From contig NZ_CP092362.2 in the NCBI RefSeq assembly GCF_022370635.2, positions 4,154,001 to 4,218,000 of the forward strand: a stretch of DNA of 64,000 nt, given 5' to 3'. Below are positions 46,645 to 55,492 of the stretch, in pieces. Made by a program: the position numbers and the translations under genes. How positions within the stretch are numbered: the stretch's first letter is position 1; every line of letters begins with the position of its first letter. The notes beneath the pieces are model-generated. The model saw only the letters and a program-made list of their open reading frames with translations, ran no database searches and was not told the origin of the DNA. Source of the stretch: Mycolicibacterium crocinum. GTDB taxonomy: Bacteria > Actinomycetota > Actinomycetes > Mycobacteriales > Mycobacteriaceae.

Positions 46645-47418
46645 ATGACCGACTTCCATCTCGCCGTATGCGCTGAGATGGTGTTCCGCGAGCTGCCGAT
46701 TCTCGAGCGGGTGCGGCGCATCGACGCACTCGGCTTCGCGGTGGAGATCTGGAGCTGGCACGACAAGGACCTGGCCGCGCTGGCCGCCACCGGTGCACGG
46801 TTCTCCTCGATGACCGGCTACCTGCACGGTGACCTGATCGACCCGGCGAGCGCCGACGGGGTGGTGCAGACCGCGGAGCTCAGCATCAAAGCCGCTGAGA
46901 CACTTGGTGTGCCGCGGCTCAACCTGCACACCGCCGAACTCGTCGACGGCCAGGCCGCCCGCCCGCGGCAGCGGGCCACCGGACAGATGTGGCTGACCGC
47001 CCAGCGCACGCTGGAACGGATCGGTGAACTCGGCGCCACAGCCGGCGTCACGTTCTGCGTGGAGAACCTGAACACGATCGTCGACCATCCCGGGGTTCCG
47101 CTGGCCCGCGCCAAGGACACGCTGGCGCTCGTCGAGGGCGTCGGCCATCCGAACGTCAAGATGATGTTGGATCTCTATCACGCGCAAATCGGCGAGGGGA
47201 ACCTCGTCGAGCTGGTCCGCCGCTGCGGCCCGGCGATCGGCGAGATCCAGGTCGCCGACGTCCCCGGCCGCTGCGAGCCGGGCACCGGTGAGATCCACTA
47301 CCCCGCAATCGGAACGGCATTGCGCGACATGGGATATCGCGGCACCATCGGCCTGGAGGCATGGGCCTCCAGCGACAGCGGGACGGCCCTGGCGGCGTTC
47401 CGCACCGCGTTCTCTTGA
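46645..47418 (+). CDS. Hydroxypyruvate isomerase-like TIM-barrel protein
   Basis: This 257-aa xylose-isomerase-like barrel of the Hyi family is recognised from NLHTAEL, FCVENLNTIVDHPG, MMLDLYHAQIGEGNL, EIQVADVPGRCEPGTGEI and the terminal IGLEAW. The metal-site Glu, Asp, His and Glu residues are all present. Family members isomerise hydroxypyruvate or keto-sugars (IolI, OtnI). Divergent from the importer and next to the IolR-type box, it probably works on a cyclitol-derived intermediate, for example as an inosose isomerase. Confidence 0.82.
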   Translation: MTDFHLAVCAEMVFRELPILERVRRIDALGFAVEIWSWHDKDLAALAATGARFSSMTGYLHGDLIDPASADGVVQTAELSIKAAETLGVPRLNLHTAELVDGQAARPRQRATGQMWLTAQRTLERIGELGATAGVTFCVENLNTIVDHPGVPLARAKDTLALVEGVGHPNVKMMLDLYHAQIGEGNLVELVRRCGPAIGEIQVADVPGRCEPGTGEIHYPAIGTALRDMGYRGTIGLEAWASSDSGTALAAFRTAFS

Positions 47419-47419
47419 C

Positions 47420-48175
47420 TCAGTAGCGCGCCCATCGGACGATAACGGTCCCGTCGCCGCCGACCAAGATGCCCCGTCGCTGCATGTTGATCTCGACGTG
47501 CTGGTCGGCCGCGGCGATGCGGCGAGCGGGCCCACCCACCAGTTTGGGGCTCGTGGTCAGACACAGCTCGTCGATCTCGTTGTCCGACACCAGCTGTGAG
47601 AACAGCGTCGGGCCACCCTCGACGAGCACCCGGTGCAGCCCCAAGGCCCCGAGTCCCTCCCGGATCGCGGCCGAAGCGACGGCCCCACCCCCCATCTCGA
47701 TGACGTGAGCCCGGGACTCTTCGAGCACGCGCCGCGCCGCCATCTCCGCGCTCGCGGACACGAACACCACCGGCGGTGCCACCGCATTGCTCAGTACCGC
47801 GGGCGGAACAACGCCGCGACTGGACACCACGGCCACCGGCAGCCCGGCGGCCAACCCGCGCGACAGCCGCCAGGCCTGCGCATCCGGGCCTAATGCAAGG
47901 TTCTCGTACGGCTTGGACTTCGCCGTCGTCGCACCGACCAACACCACATCGGCGACCTCACGCAACCGGCTGAACACCCGCCGATCGGTCGGTGTGCCGA
48001 GCTTGCGACCAGAACCCTCGAGCGTCACCGCGCCGTCGATGCTCGCGATGAAGTTGGCGCGGAACAGCGGATGCTGCAACCCGTCTGGGTACGCGAGGAG
48101 GTCGCGCAACCCGTCGTCTGTCAGCGACTCGGCCTCGTGCACTGTCGAATGCGGTGTTCCGGCCAGGGCGGTCAT
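47420..48175 (-). CDS. RibD C-terminal domain reductase (pyrimidine reductase family)
   Basis: This 251-aa DHFR-like reductase is related to the C-terminal domain of RibD. It shows RANFIASIDGAVTLEGSGRKLG near 39-60, the NADPH/substrate region SPYENL-like KPYENLAL, and the glycine-rich VEGGPTLFSQL. It lacks the deaminase domain. Such stand-alone proteins in mycobacteria may reduce pyrimidine or other heterocycles; substrate not established. It is coupled to the upstream MFS gene by a four-base overlap. Confidence 0.85.
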   Translation of the reverse strand: MTALAGTPHSTVHEAESLTDDGLRDLLAYPDGLQHPLFRANFIASIDGAVTLEGSGRKLGTPTDRRVFSRLREVADVVLVGATTAKSKPYENLALGPDAQAWRLSRGLAAGLPVAVVSSRGVVPPAVLSNAVAPPVVFVSASAEMAARRVLEESRAHVIEMGGGAVASAAIREGLGALGLHRVLVEGGPTLFSQLVSDNEIDELCLTTSPKLVGGPARRIAAADQHVEINMQRRGILVGGDGTVIVRWARY

Positions 48176-49587
48176 AGCGGCACGCTCACATCACCTCGAA
48201 CCGGGGGCACTGTACGGGTGGCGCGTTGTCGTTCGACCAGGAACAGTGCGGTCCCCGCGCCCAACGCGGCGGCGACCGCCGGCAACACCATCGACTGCGA
48301 CATGGCCCCGGCCAGCGACGCTTTCGGACCTCCGCCAGAGAGAAGCGCCGCGGTCAACGCGGCGACACTGGCACTCGACAGCGCCGCGCCAAGGTGCCTC
48401 GACGTATTACAGAGAGCCGATCCGGCGCCCGCGAGCTCCGCGGGCAACGCACGAGATGCGATGACCGCCAACGGCTCCCACGTGAAGGCGCCGGCCGCAC
48501 CCACCGTCGCCAGCGGTAGCACCAGCCGCCACACCGGGGTGGCGGGTGTCATCTCCAGCGCCAGCCAGAACAACGCGACCGCCAGCAGTGCGAATCCGAA
48601 GATGACGATCGGGCGGGGATCTACACGGTCGACGATCGTTCCGACCACGGGCGCCAGGACAACGGTCGCGACAGCCATCGGCGCGGTGAGTAGCGCGGCG
48701 CGTAGCGGCGAAAGTCCATACGCCTCTTCGAGAAAGATCATCAGCGGCACCAGAAACGCCACGAAGGCGAAACTCACCAGAGCGATCCCGGCATTGGACA
48801 GAAGGAAGTTCCGATGACGGACCAGCTGCAGCGGAATCAATGGTTCATTCGGGTTGATCGCCTGCCAACCGAAGAAGGCCACGAGCAACCCCACCCCACC
48901 GACGAGTGCGAGCCCGATCAACGGCGACCAGCTTTCGCGCTGGCCTTCCTGCAGCCCGAACACGATGAGGCCGATACCGGCGCTGGACAGCAGCACCCCG
49001 AGGACATCCATGGGCAGACGGCGGCCGGGCAGCGCCGGGACGAGCCACACCGCAAGCCCGAGCCCGAGTACGCCGATCGGGGCATTGACGAAGAAGATCC
49101 AGCGCCAGCCCAAGCCGTCCATGAGCACACCACCGAGGATCGGCCCGGCGAACAAGCCCAGCCCCGTGGTGGCGCCCCAGACGCTCATCGCCATGCCGCG
49201 CCGCTCCGCGGGGAACATGCGGGTGATCGCCGTGAAGATCTGCGGGGCCAGCAGCGCCGCACCCGCACCTTGGACGACACGCGCTGTGGTCAGCATTCCG
49301 ATCGACGATGCCAGCCCGCACCACACCGACGATGCACTGAAGATCGCCAACCCGATCAGGTAGACACCCTTGGGCCCGAACCGGTCACCGAGCCGGCCAC
49401 CGATCAGCAGCAGTGCCGCGAACGCCAGTAGATAGCCGCTCGTCGCCCATAGGACCGAGCCGTAGTCGACGTCGAAGTCATCCTTGAGGACCGGGTTGGC
49501 CACTGCGACGACGGTCGAATCCACCACGATCAGAAACAGGCCGACCATCAGTGCCCACAGCGCGCGGAACGAGTGGCTCTCTGTCAC
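48172..49587 (-). CDS. MFS efflux transporter (DHA2 type)
   Basis: This 471-aa protein is predominantly hydrophobic with about 14 membrane segments. The MFS motif A, GGRLGDRFGPKGVYLIG, lies between helices 2 and 3, the N-terminal helix has VDSTVVAVANPVL typical of DHA2 drug:H+ antiporters, and motif C-like GLFAGPILGGVLMD is in helix 5. It probably exports drugs or metabolites. It precedes and overlaps the RibD-like gene. No link with inositol use can be read from the sequence. Confidence 0.92.
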   Translation of the reverse strand: MTESHSFRALWALMVGLFLIVVDSTVVAVANPVLKDDFDVDYGSVLWATSGYLLAFAALLLIGGRLGDRFGPKGVYLIGLAIFSASSVWCGLASSIGMLTTARVVQGAGAALLAPQIFTAITRMFPAERRGMAMSVWGATTGLGLFAGPILGGVLMDGLGWRWIFFVNAPIGVLGLGLAVWLVPALPGRRLPMDVLGVLLSSAGIGLIVFGLQEGQRESWSPLIGLALVGGVGLLVAFFGWQAINPNEPLIPLQLVRHRNFLLSNAGIALVSFAFVAFLVPLMIFLEEAYGLSPLRAALLTAPMAVATVVLAPVVGTIVDRVDPRPIVIFGFALLAVALFWLALEMTPATPVWRLVLPLATVGAAGAFTWEPLAVIASRALPAELAGAGSALCNTSRHLGAALSSASVAALTAALLSGGGPKASLAGAMSQSMVLPAVAAALGAGTALFLVERQRATRTVPPVRGDVSVPL

Positions 49588-49891
49588 TGTCCCCCCGCCG
49601 ATTCGACGCAGCCGGAAAGTGGAATTGTCACACGCGTCGGGCGAGTTAGCCGATCAAATCAAAATTCTCGAATTATCAACGCCGCGAGCGGGTTTCGAAA
49701 GTGATCTTGATCGAATTTGCCATGTCCGCGATCGCTTCGCATTTCTGCACGGTTCGTGCCCTACTGGCCAATCACTACCTATTCGCCGAAACCGAACGAA
49801 CCCGCGAATTCTCGCCGCGAGCAGACATAGAATCGCATGAAATTGGCTCTGCCAATCCGATTTTGTGTCTGCTCGGCGATGGGATCCCGCG
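49588..49891. other. Spacer between MFS and iolR genes
   Basis: These 304 bp are more AT-rich than the flanks and contain no plausible gene. They should carry the MFS promoter and the end of the iolR transcript; I see no clear hairpin or operator. Confidence 0.5.
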
Positions 49892-50623
49892 TCAGCGGTC
49901 GACGAGCGTGGTGTCGAAGTAGTACCGAGCGGCGCGATAGCAATGGGTACCGAACTCGACCGCCCGACCGGAATCGTCGAACGCGGTGCGATCCATGGTC
50001 AACAACGGGGCACCGGGTTTCTCGTCGAGCAGCTTCGCTTCGCTGCGGCTGGCCGCCTTGGCGCCGATACGCTGACTGGCCAACCGGATGTGCACGCCGC
50101 GTCCGCGCAGCGACTGGTACAGCCCGCTTCGCTCGAGTTCCTCGGCGTCCGGGGCGATCTCGACCGGAAGGTAGTTGGTCATCAGGGCCAGCGGCTCTCC
50201 GTTGGCGCACCGCAGTCGCTTGATGCAGGCGACCTCGCGGCCTTCGGCCAGGCTGAGCTCGCGGGCGACATCCTCGTCGGGCGGACCGACGCGGTACTCC
50301 AGCAGCTGGGTGGTCGGTTCCTGACCCGCGCGGGACAGATCGTCGAACAAGCTGGTCAGTTCGACCCGGCGGTGCACCGGATTCTGGACGACCTGCGTGC
50401 CGACACCACGCTTGCGCACCAGCAGACCCTTGTCGACGAGCTCCTGGATCGCACGCCTCGTGGTGGGTCTGGACAGGGTCAGGCGTTTGGCCAAAGCGAG
50501 TTCGTTTTCGAACCGGTCGCCGGGCGCGAGTTCGCCACTGCGGATGGCAGCCTCGATGGCCTGGGCGAGCTGATAGTAGAGGGGAACGGGACTTGACCTG
50601 TCCAATTCGACCGCCAACGGCAC
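49892..50623 (-). CDS. iolR: GntR/UTRA transcriptional regulator, IolR-type
   Basis: This 243-aa regulator (from GTG 50623) has a GntR winged HTH in its first 75 residues (VPLYYQLAQAIEAAIRSGEL, then LSRPTTRRAIQELVDKGLL) and a C-terminal UTRA effector domain (VACIKRLRCANGEPLALM...YLPVEIAP). GGAG 5 bases upstream supports the GTG; an ATG at 50716 would place the N-terminus across the operator. It is divergent from iolC and flanks a site fitting the IolR consensus, so it is probably the repressor of this operon and the importer, released by an inositol breakdown product. Confidence 0.88.
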   Translation of the reverse strand: MPLAVELDRSSPVPLYYQLAQAIEAAIRSGELAPGDRFENELALAKRLTLSRPTTRRAIQELVDKGLLVRKRGVGTQVVQNPVHRRVELTSLFDDLSRAGQEPTTQLLEYRVGPPDEDVARELSLAEGREVACIKRLRCANGEPLALMTNYLPVEIAPDAEELERSGLYQSLRGRGVHIRLASQRIGAKAASRSEAKLLDEKPGAPLLTMDRTAFDDSGRAVEFGTHCYRAARYYFDTTLVDR

Positions 50624-50691
50624 ATCGACTCCGATCTCGAACTCGAAAACCCAACAGTAGCTGAAGTCTAACACCGATTGACACAAAGATA

Positions 50692-50714
50692 GAATGTCAG
50701 GACAAAGTATTGAC
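50692..50714 (+). promoter_or_regulatory. IolR-type operator and -35 of the iolC operon
   Basis: It reads GAATGTC, AGG, ACAAAGT, A, TTGAC and is followed by A, giving a perfect -35 TTGACA. TGTCAGGACA matches KGWCHTRACA at 9 of 10. ATGTCA and TGACAT at its two ends are inverted repeats. It is oriented toward iolC, just as its twin at 46592 is oriented toward the importer. The -10 is weak. Confidence 0.72.
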
Positions 50715-50776
50715 ATACCGCTGTGGCGCGGGGCACCCTTCTAACAAGTCCCCAACGAGCCCTGAAGAGAGCTGAC

Positions 50777-51778
50777 GTGACTACTAACCCACCTTTCGAC
50801 GTACTCGCCATCGGGCGCAGTGGCGTCGACATCTATCCGCTACAGGTCGGGGTCGGCCTGGAGCGCGTGGAGTCTTTCGGGAAGTTCCTCGGCGGCAGCG
50901 CGGCCAACGTCTCGGTCGCCGCCGCACGCCTGGGTAACCGCACCGCGTTGATCTCCGGAGCCGGCGCAGACCCGTTCGGCCGGTTCGTCCGCGAAGAGTT
51001 GGCTCGCCTCGGAGTGGACAACCGCTACGTGACGGTCCACCCGGAATACCCGACGCCGGTGACGTTCTGCGAGATCTTCCCGCCCGACGATTTCCCGCTG
51101 TACTTCTACCGCAAGCCGTCGGCCCCGGATCTGCAGATCACCGCCGACGAACTCGATCTCGATGCCGTGCGCACTGCCCGGCTGTACTGGTCGACGGTCA
51201 CCGGTCTCTCCGAAGAGCCCAGTCGCGGTGCACATTTCGCGGCCTGGGAAGCACGCGGGGCGAGCGAAGCGACGGGGAATGAGCACCGCCGACAGCCGTT
51301 GACGGTGCTGGACCTCGACTACCGGCCGATGTTCTGGGACTCCCCCGCCGCCGCCTCCGCGCAGGTTCAGCGCGCCCTGGCCCACGTCACCGTGGCGGTG
51401 GGTAACCGCGAAGAGTGCGAGATCGCGGTCGGAGAGACCAACCCGCACAAGGCAGCTGATGCACTGCTCGATCTCGGCGTGCAACTGGCGATCGTCAAGC
51501 AGGGGCCGCGCGGAGTATTGGGCAAGACCCGCAGCGCTTCCGTGACGGTGCCGCCCATCGAGGTGGACGTGATCAACGGACTCGGCGCCGGCGACAGCTT
51601 CGGCGGCAGCCTGTGCCACGGGCTGCTGCACGGCTGGCCGCTGGAGAAGACGCTGCGCTACGCCAACGCCGCCGGCGCCATCGTCGCATCGCGGCTGGAG
51701 TGCTCGACCGCGATGCCGACCGCAGGCGAGGTCGCCGAACTGGCCGAGCAGATCGCCGTGGAGGCCGTCAATGTCTAG
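50777..51778 (+). CDS. iolC: 5-dehydro-2-deoxygluconokinase
   Basis: This 333-aa PfkB kinase phosphorylates 2-deoxy-5-keto-D-gluconate at C6 in inositol catabolism. It shows the IolC opening FDVLAIGRSGVDIYPLQ, the first motif KFLGGSAANVSVAAARLG and the second motif NGLGAGDSFGGSLCHGLL with the GAGD catalytic Asp. The GTG at 50777 has GAGAG upstream; an ATG-like longer frame starts inside the promoter. It is first gene of the iol operon and overlaps the next gene by 8 bp. Confidence 0.95.
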   Translation: MTTNPPFDVLAIGRSGVDIYPLQVGVGLERVESFGKFLGGSAANVSVAAARLGNRTALISGAGADPFGRFVREELARLGVDNRYVTVHPEYPTPVTFCEIFPPDDFPLYFYRKPSAPDLQITADELDLDAVRTARLYWSTVTGLSEEPSRGAHFAAWEARGASEATGNEHRRQPLTVLDLDYRPMFWDSPAAASAQVQRALAHVTVAVGNREECEIAVGETNPHKAADALLDLGVQLAIVKQGPRGVLGKTRSASVTVPPIEVDVINGLGAGDSFGGSLCHGLLHGWPLEKTLRYANAAGAIVASRLECSTAMPTAGEVAELAEQIAVEAVNV

Positions 51779-52649
51779 CCCCTGCAAGGACTACGCCGAC
51801 ATCACCGATCTGCGCGCCGCCGACCCCGCCGCGATCGCGAAGGCGTGGCAACAGCGCACCACCCGGCCGGTCGTGCGCGGCAACGGGCGGCTGATGATCG
51901 TCGCCGCCGACCACCCGGCCCGCGGTGCCCTGGCCGTCGGCTCGCGGCCCACCGCGATGAACAGCCGCACTGACCTGCTCGACCGGCTGCGCACCGCGCT
52001 GGCCGATCCGGGGGTCGACGGCGTGCTGGCCACCTCCGACATCCTCGACGATCTGCTGTTGCTCGGCGCACTCGAGGACAAGGTGGTGTTCTCCTCGATG
52101 AACCGCGGCGGTCTGGCCGGAGCGTGCTTCGAGCTCGACGACCGAATGACGGCCGCCACCGCGGCGTCGACCGCCGCGGCGAGGATGAATGGCGGAAAGA
52201 TGTTGTGCCGCATCGACCTCGGCGATCCGGGCACGGTAGCGACGATGGCTGCCTGCGCGCGGGCTGTCGACGACCTGGCCGCGCACGGGCTGATCGCGAT
52301 GCTCGAGCCGTTCCTGTCCACCCGGATCGACGGCAAGGTCCGCAACGACCTGAGCCCGGATGCGGTGATCAAGTCCATCCACATCAGCCAGGGGCTGGGA
52401 TCCACCTCGGCGTACACCTGGATGAAGCTGCCGGTAGTCGCCGAAATGGACCGGGTGATGGCGGCGACGACCCTGCCGACACTGCTGCTGGGCGGCGACC
52501 CCACCGATGCCGACGAGGCCTTCGCGAGTTGGGAGAAGGCGCTGTCATTGCCGTCGGTGCGGGGGTTGATCGTGGGCCGCACCCTGCTCTATCCGGCCGA
52601 TGACGATGTGAGTTCCGCGGTGGCGACCGCGGTGGCGATGGTGAGGTGA
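51771..52649 (+). CDS. Cgl0158-family TIM-barrel aldolase-like protein (probable IolJ substitute)
   Basis: This 292-aa (beta/alpha)8-barrel protein is of the type found in actinobacterial iol operons, annotated variously as deoxyribose-phosphate aldolase-like. Recognisable stretches are LMIVAADHPARGALAVG, GVLATSDILDDLLLLGAL, and MLEPFLST. Its place between iolC and iolB, and the lack of any class II IolJ here, suggest it cleaves 2-deoxy-5-keto-gluconate-6-phosphate to malonic semialdehyde and dihydroxyacetone phosphate. That activity is inferred from context. A Schiff-base lysine is not obvious to me. Confidence 0.8.
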   Translation: MSSPCKDYADITDLRAADPAAIAKAWQQRTTRPVVRGNGRLMIVAADHPARGALAVGSRPTAMNSRTDLLDRLRTALADPGVDGVLATSDILDDLLLLGALEDKVVFSSMNRGGLAGACFELDDRMTAATAASTAAARMNGGKMLCRIDLGDPGTVATMAACARAVDDLAAHGLIAMLEPFLSTRIDGKVRNDLSPDAVIKSIHISQGLGSTSAYTWMKLPVVAEMDRVMAATTLPTLLLGGDPTDADEAFASWEKALSLPSVRGLIVGRTLLYPADDDVSSAVATAVAMVR

Positions 52650-52652
52650 CCG

Positions 52653-53528
52653 ATGAACAGCAAGTACTACATTCCCGCGCGCAGCGCCGAGCTGCCGTTC
52701 ACTGTCGACGTCACTCCGGAGTCCGCGGGCTGGGCCGAGTCCTCCCTGCAGGTGGTCGAACTCGACGACAGCCAGAGTATCGAGCTGGCCACCGGCGGCA
52801 CCGAGGTCATGATCCTGCCGTTATCGGGGGGCGGCAGGATCGACTGTGACGGGCAGACATTCGAGCTGTCACGGCGCAAGTCGGTCTTCGACGGACCGGC
52901 GGACATGGTCTACGTCGGTATCGACCAGACCTACACACTGTCCGGTGAAGGCCGCTTCGCGATCTGCGGCGCCCGGGCTGCCCGCTCGTTCCCGAACCGC
53001 CGGGTCGCGGCGGCCGATGTGCCCGTCGAACTGCGCGGCGCAGGCAACTGCAGCCGTCAGGTACACAACTTCGGCACCGCAACGACATTCGAGGCGGACT
53101 CGCTGATCGCCTGCGAGGTCATCACCCCGGGCGGCAACTGGTCGAGCTACCCCGCGCACAAGCACGAGGAGAACACCGACGTCGAAACGCAGCTCGAGGA
53201 GATCTACTACTTCGAGATCGACGACAGCCCGGCCGGCACTCCCGGCTTCGGCTATCACCGCGTCTACGGCACTGTCCAGCACCCGATCGAGGTGCTCGAG
53301 GAGGTGCGCTCCGGCGACGTGGTGCTGGTACCGCACGGCTATCACGGACCGTCGATCGCCGCGCCCGGCCACCACATGTACTACCTCAACGTCATGGCCG
53401 GCTCCGGGCCCAACCGGGCCTGGCTGATCTGCGACGACCCCAACCACACCTGGCTGCGCGGCAGCTGGGAACACCAGGAGATCGATCCCCGGCTGCCGAT
53501 GGGCAGCCCGTCCGGGCAAGGAGTCTGA
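52653..53528 (+). CDS. iolB: 5-deoxy-glucuronate isomerase
   Basis: This 291-aa bicupin enzyme isomerises 5-deoxy-D-glucuronate to 2-deoxy-5-keto-D-gluconate. The metal-binding segment SYPAHKHEENT with downstream EEIYYFEI, and the C-terminal cupin stretch VLVPHGYHGP...HHMYYLNVMAG, are IolB hallmarks. Length matches the family (about 270-300). It lies 3 bp after the aldolase-like gene and 2 bp before iolD. Confidence 0.96.
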   Translation: MNSKYYIPARSAELPFTVDVTPESAGWAESSLQVVELDDSQSIELATGGTEVMILPLSGGGRIDCDGQTFELSRRKSVFDGPADMVYVGIDQTYTLSGEGRFAICGARAARSFPNRRVAAADVPVELRGAGNCSRQVHNFGTATTFEADSLIACEVITPGGNWSSYPAHKHEENTDVETQLEEIYYFEIDDSPAGTPGFGYHRVYGTVQHPIEVLEEVRSGDVVLVPHGYHGPSIAAPGHHMYYLNVMAGSGPNRAWLICDDPNHTWLRGSWEHQEIDPRLPMGSPSGQGV

Positions 53529-53530
53529 TC

Positions 53531-55480
53531 GTGGTATCCACCGCGCCGAAGGGATGCGAGAAGCGGGCCGACACCGAAGGCACGGTGCGACTCACCGTGG
53601 CCCAGGCCACGATTCGCTTCCTGTCCAATCAGTACGTCGAGCGTGATGGCGTCCGCACCAAGTTCTTCGCCGGATGTTTCGGCATTTTCGGGCACGGCAA
53701 CGTGGCCGGGCTCGGCCAGGCGCTGCTCCAGGACGAGGTCGAAGCTTTCGAGGGAGGCCGCCAACCGGGTCTGCGATACGTGTTGGGCCGCAACGAGCAG
53801 GCCATGGTGCACACCGCGGTCGCCTACGCCCGGCAGAAAGACCGGCTGGAAGCCTGGGCTGTCACCGCCAGCGTCGGGCCCGGCTCCACCAACATGCTCA
53901 CCGGCGCCGCGTTGGCGACCATCAACCGGCTGCCGGTACTGCTGCTGCCTGCCGACACCTTCGCCACCCGGGTCAGCTCCCCGGTGCTGCAGGAGTTGGA
54001 ACTGCCCTCCTCCGGGGACGTCACGGTCAACGACGCGTTCAAACCGCTCTCGCGTTACTTCGACCGGGTATGGCGACCCGAGCAGCTGCCCGCCGCTCTG
54101 CTGGGCGCCATGCGGGTGCTCACCGATCCCGTCGAAACCGGCGCGGCCACCGTGTCGATACCGCAAGATGTGCAGGCGCAGGCCCACGACTGGCCGGAGT
54201 CGCTGTTCGCCGAACGCACGTGGCACGTCGCCCGTCCGCTGCCGGAACGTTCGGTGATCGCGCGGGCCGCCGAGATCATCGCCGCCGCAGGCAAGCCGCT
54301 GATCGTCGCCGGTGGTGGTGTGCACTACTCGGAAGCCGAAGCGGCGCTGGCCGCGTTCTGCGAGCAGACCGGTATCCCGGTCGCCGAAAGCCAGGCCGGC
54401 AAGGGTTCGCTGCGCTTCGACCATCCGCAGTCCGTCGGTGCTGTCGGCTCGACCGGCACGACCGCCGCCAACGCGCTGGCCGCCGAGGCCGATGTGATCA
54501 TCGGGATCGGCACCCGCTACAGCGATTTCACCTCGGCGTCGCGCACCGCGTTCAACAACCCCGATGTGCGGTTCGTCAACATCAATGTCGCGTCCCTGGA
54601 TTCGGTCAAGCAGGGCGGCGTCAGCGTGGTATCCGACGCCCGCGAGGCCATCGAAGCACTGGGTTCCGCCCTGAAGGACTACACCGTCAGCGACGAATAC
54701 CGTTCCCGGGTGGCCGAACTCGCCGCCGAGTGGGACGACACCGTGTCGTCGGTGTACGCGACCGAAGAGGGTGTGCAGCTCAACCAGAATCAGGTCATCG
54801 GACTGGTCAACACGCTGTCCGACCCGCGTGACGTGGTGGTGTGCGCGGCCGGGTCGATGCCTGGGGATCTGCACAAGTTGTGGCGCACCCGCGACCGCAA
54901 GGGCTACCACGTCGAATACGGGTATTCGTGCATGGGCTACGAGATCGCCGGCGGTATCGGCGTGCGGATGGCCGACGACGACCGCGACGTGTTCATCATG
55001 GTCGGCGATGGCTCGTATCTGATGATGGCCACCGAACTCGTGACCGCCGTCCAGGAAGGCGTCAAGGTCATCCCGGTTCTGGTGCAGAACCACGGATTCG
55101 CCTCCATCGGTGGACTTTCCGAGTCGCTGGGTTCACAGCGGTTCGGCACTGCCTACCGGTACCGCAGCGACGACGGCCGACTCGACGGCGACAAGCTGCC
55201 GGTCGATCTGGCCGCCAACGCTGCCAGCCTGGGCGCCGACGTCATCAAGGTGGGCACCGCCGCGGAGTTCGCCGACGCGGTCAAAGTCGCCAAGGCCAGC
55301 GAGCGCACCACCGTCATACATGTAGAAACCGACCCCATGATCTACGCGCCCGACAGCCAATCCTGGTGGGACGTGCCCGTCAGCGAGGTCTCCAGCCTGG
55401 AGTCCACCCAGACCGCCTATCAACGGTATGCGGACTGGAAGAAAGTTCAACGCCCACTTGTCAACCCGTCAGATCGCTAA
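53531..55480 (+). CDS. iolD: 3D-(3,5/4)-trihydroxycyclohexane-1,2-dione hydrolase
   Basis: This 649-aa ThDP-dependent enzyme opens the ring of 3D-trihydroxycyclohexane-1,2-dione to 5-deoxy-glucuronate. It starts VRLTVAQATIRFLSNQYVER with the IolD-specific FFAGCFGIFGHGNVAGLGQAL. It has the ThDP-Glu region LGRNEQAMVHTAVAYA and the pyrophosphate motif VGDGSYLMMATELVTA. The start is GTG at 53531, 2 bp after iolB. Size is as in B. subtilis (about 640). Confidence 0.97.
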   Translation: MVSTAPKGCEKRADTEGTVRLTVAQATIRFLSNQYVERDGVRTKFFAGCFGIFGHGNVAGLGQALLQDEVEAFEGGRQPGLRYVLGRNEQAMVHTAVAYARQKDRLEAWAVTASVGPGSTNMLTGAALATINRLPVLLLPADTFATRVSSPVLQELELPSSGDVTVNDAFKPLSRYFDRVWRPEQLPAALLGAMRVLTDPVETGAATVSIPQDVQAQAHDWPESLFAERTWHVARPLPERSVIARAAEIIAAAGKPLIVAGGGVHYSEAEAALAAFCEQTGIPVAESQAGKGSLRFDHPQSVGAVGSTGTTAANALAAEADVIIGIGTRYSDFTSASRTAFNNPDVRFVNINVASLDSVKQGGVSVVSDAREAIEALGSALKDYTVSDEYRSRVAELAAEWDDTVSSVYATEEGVQLNQNQVIGLVNTLSDPRDVVVCAAGSMPGDLHKLWRTRDRKGYHVEYGYSCMGYEIAGGIGVRMADDDRDVFIMVGDGSYLMMATELVTAVQEGVKVIPVLVQNHGFASIGGLSESLGSQRFGTAYRYRSDDGRLDGDKLPVDLAANAASLGADVIKVGTAAEFADAVKVAKASERTTVIHVETDPMIYAPDSQSWWDVPVSEVSSLESTQTAYQRYADWKKVQRPLVNPSDR

Positions 55481-55492
55481 GAGGACGGCACC

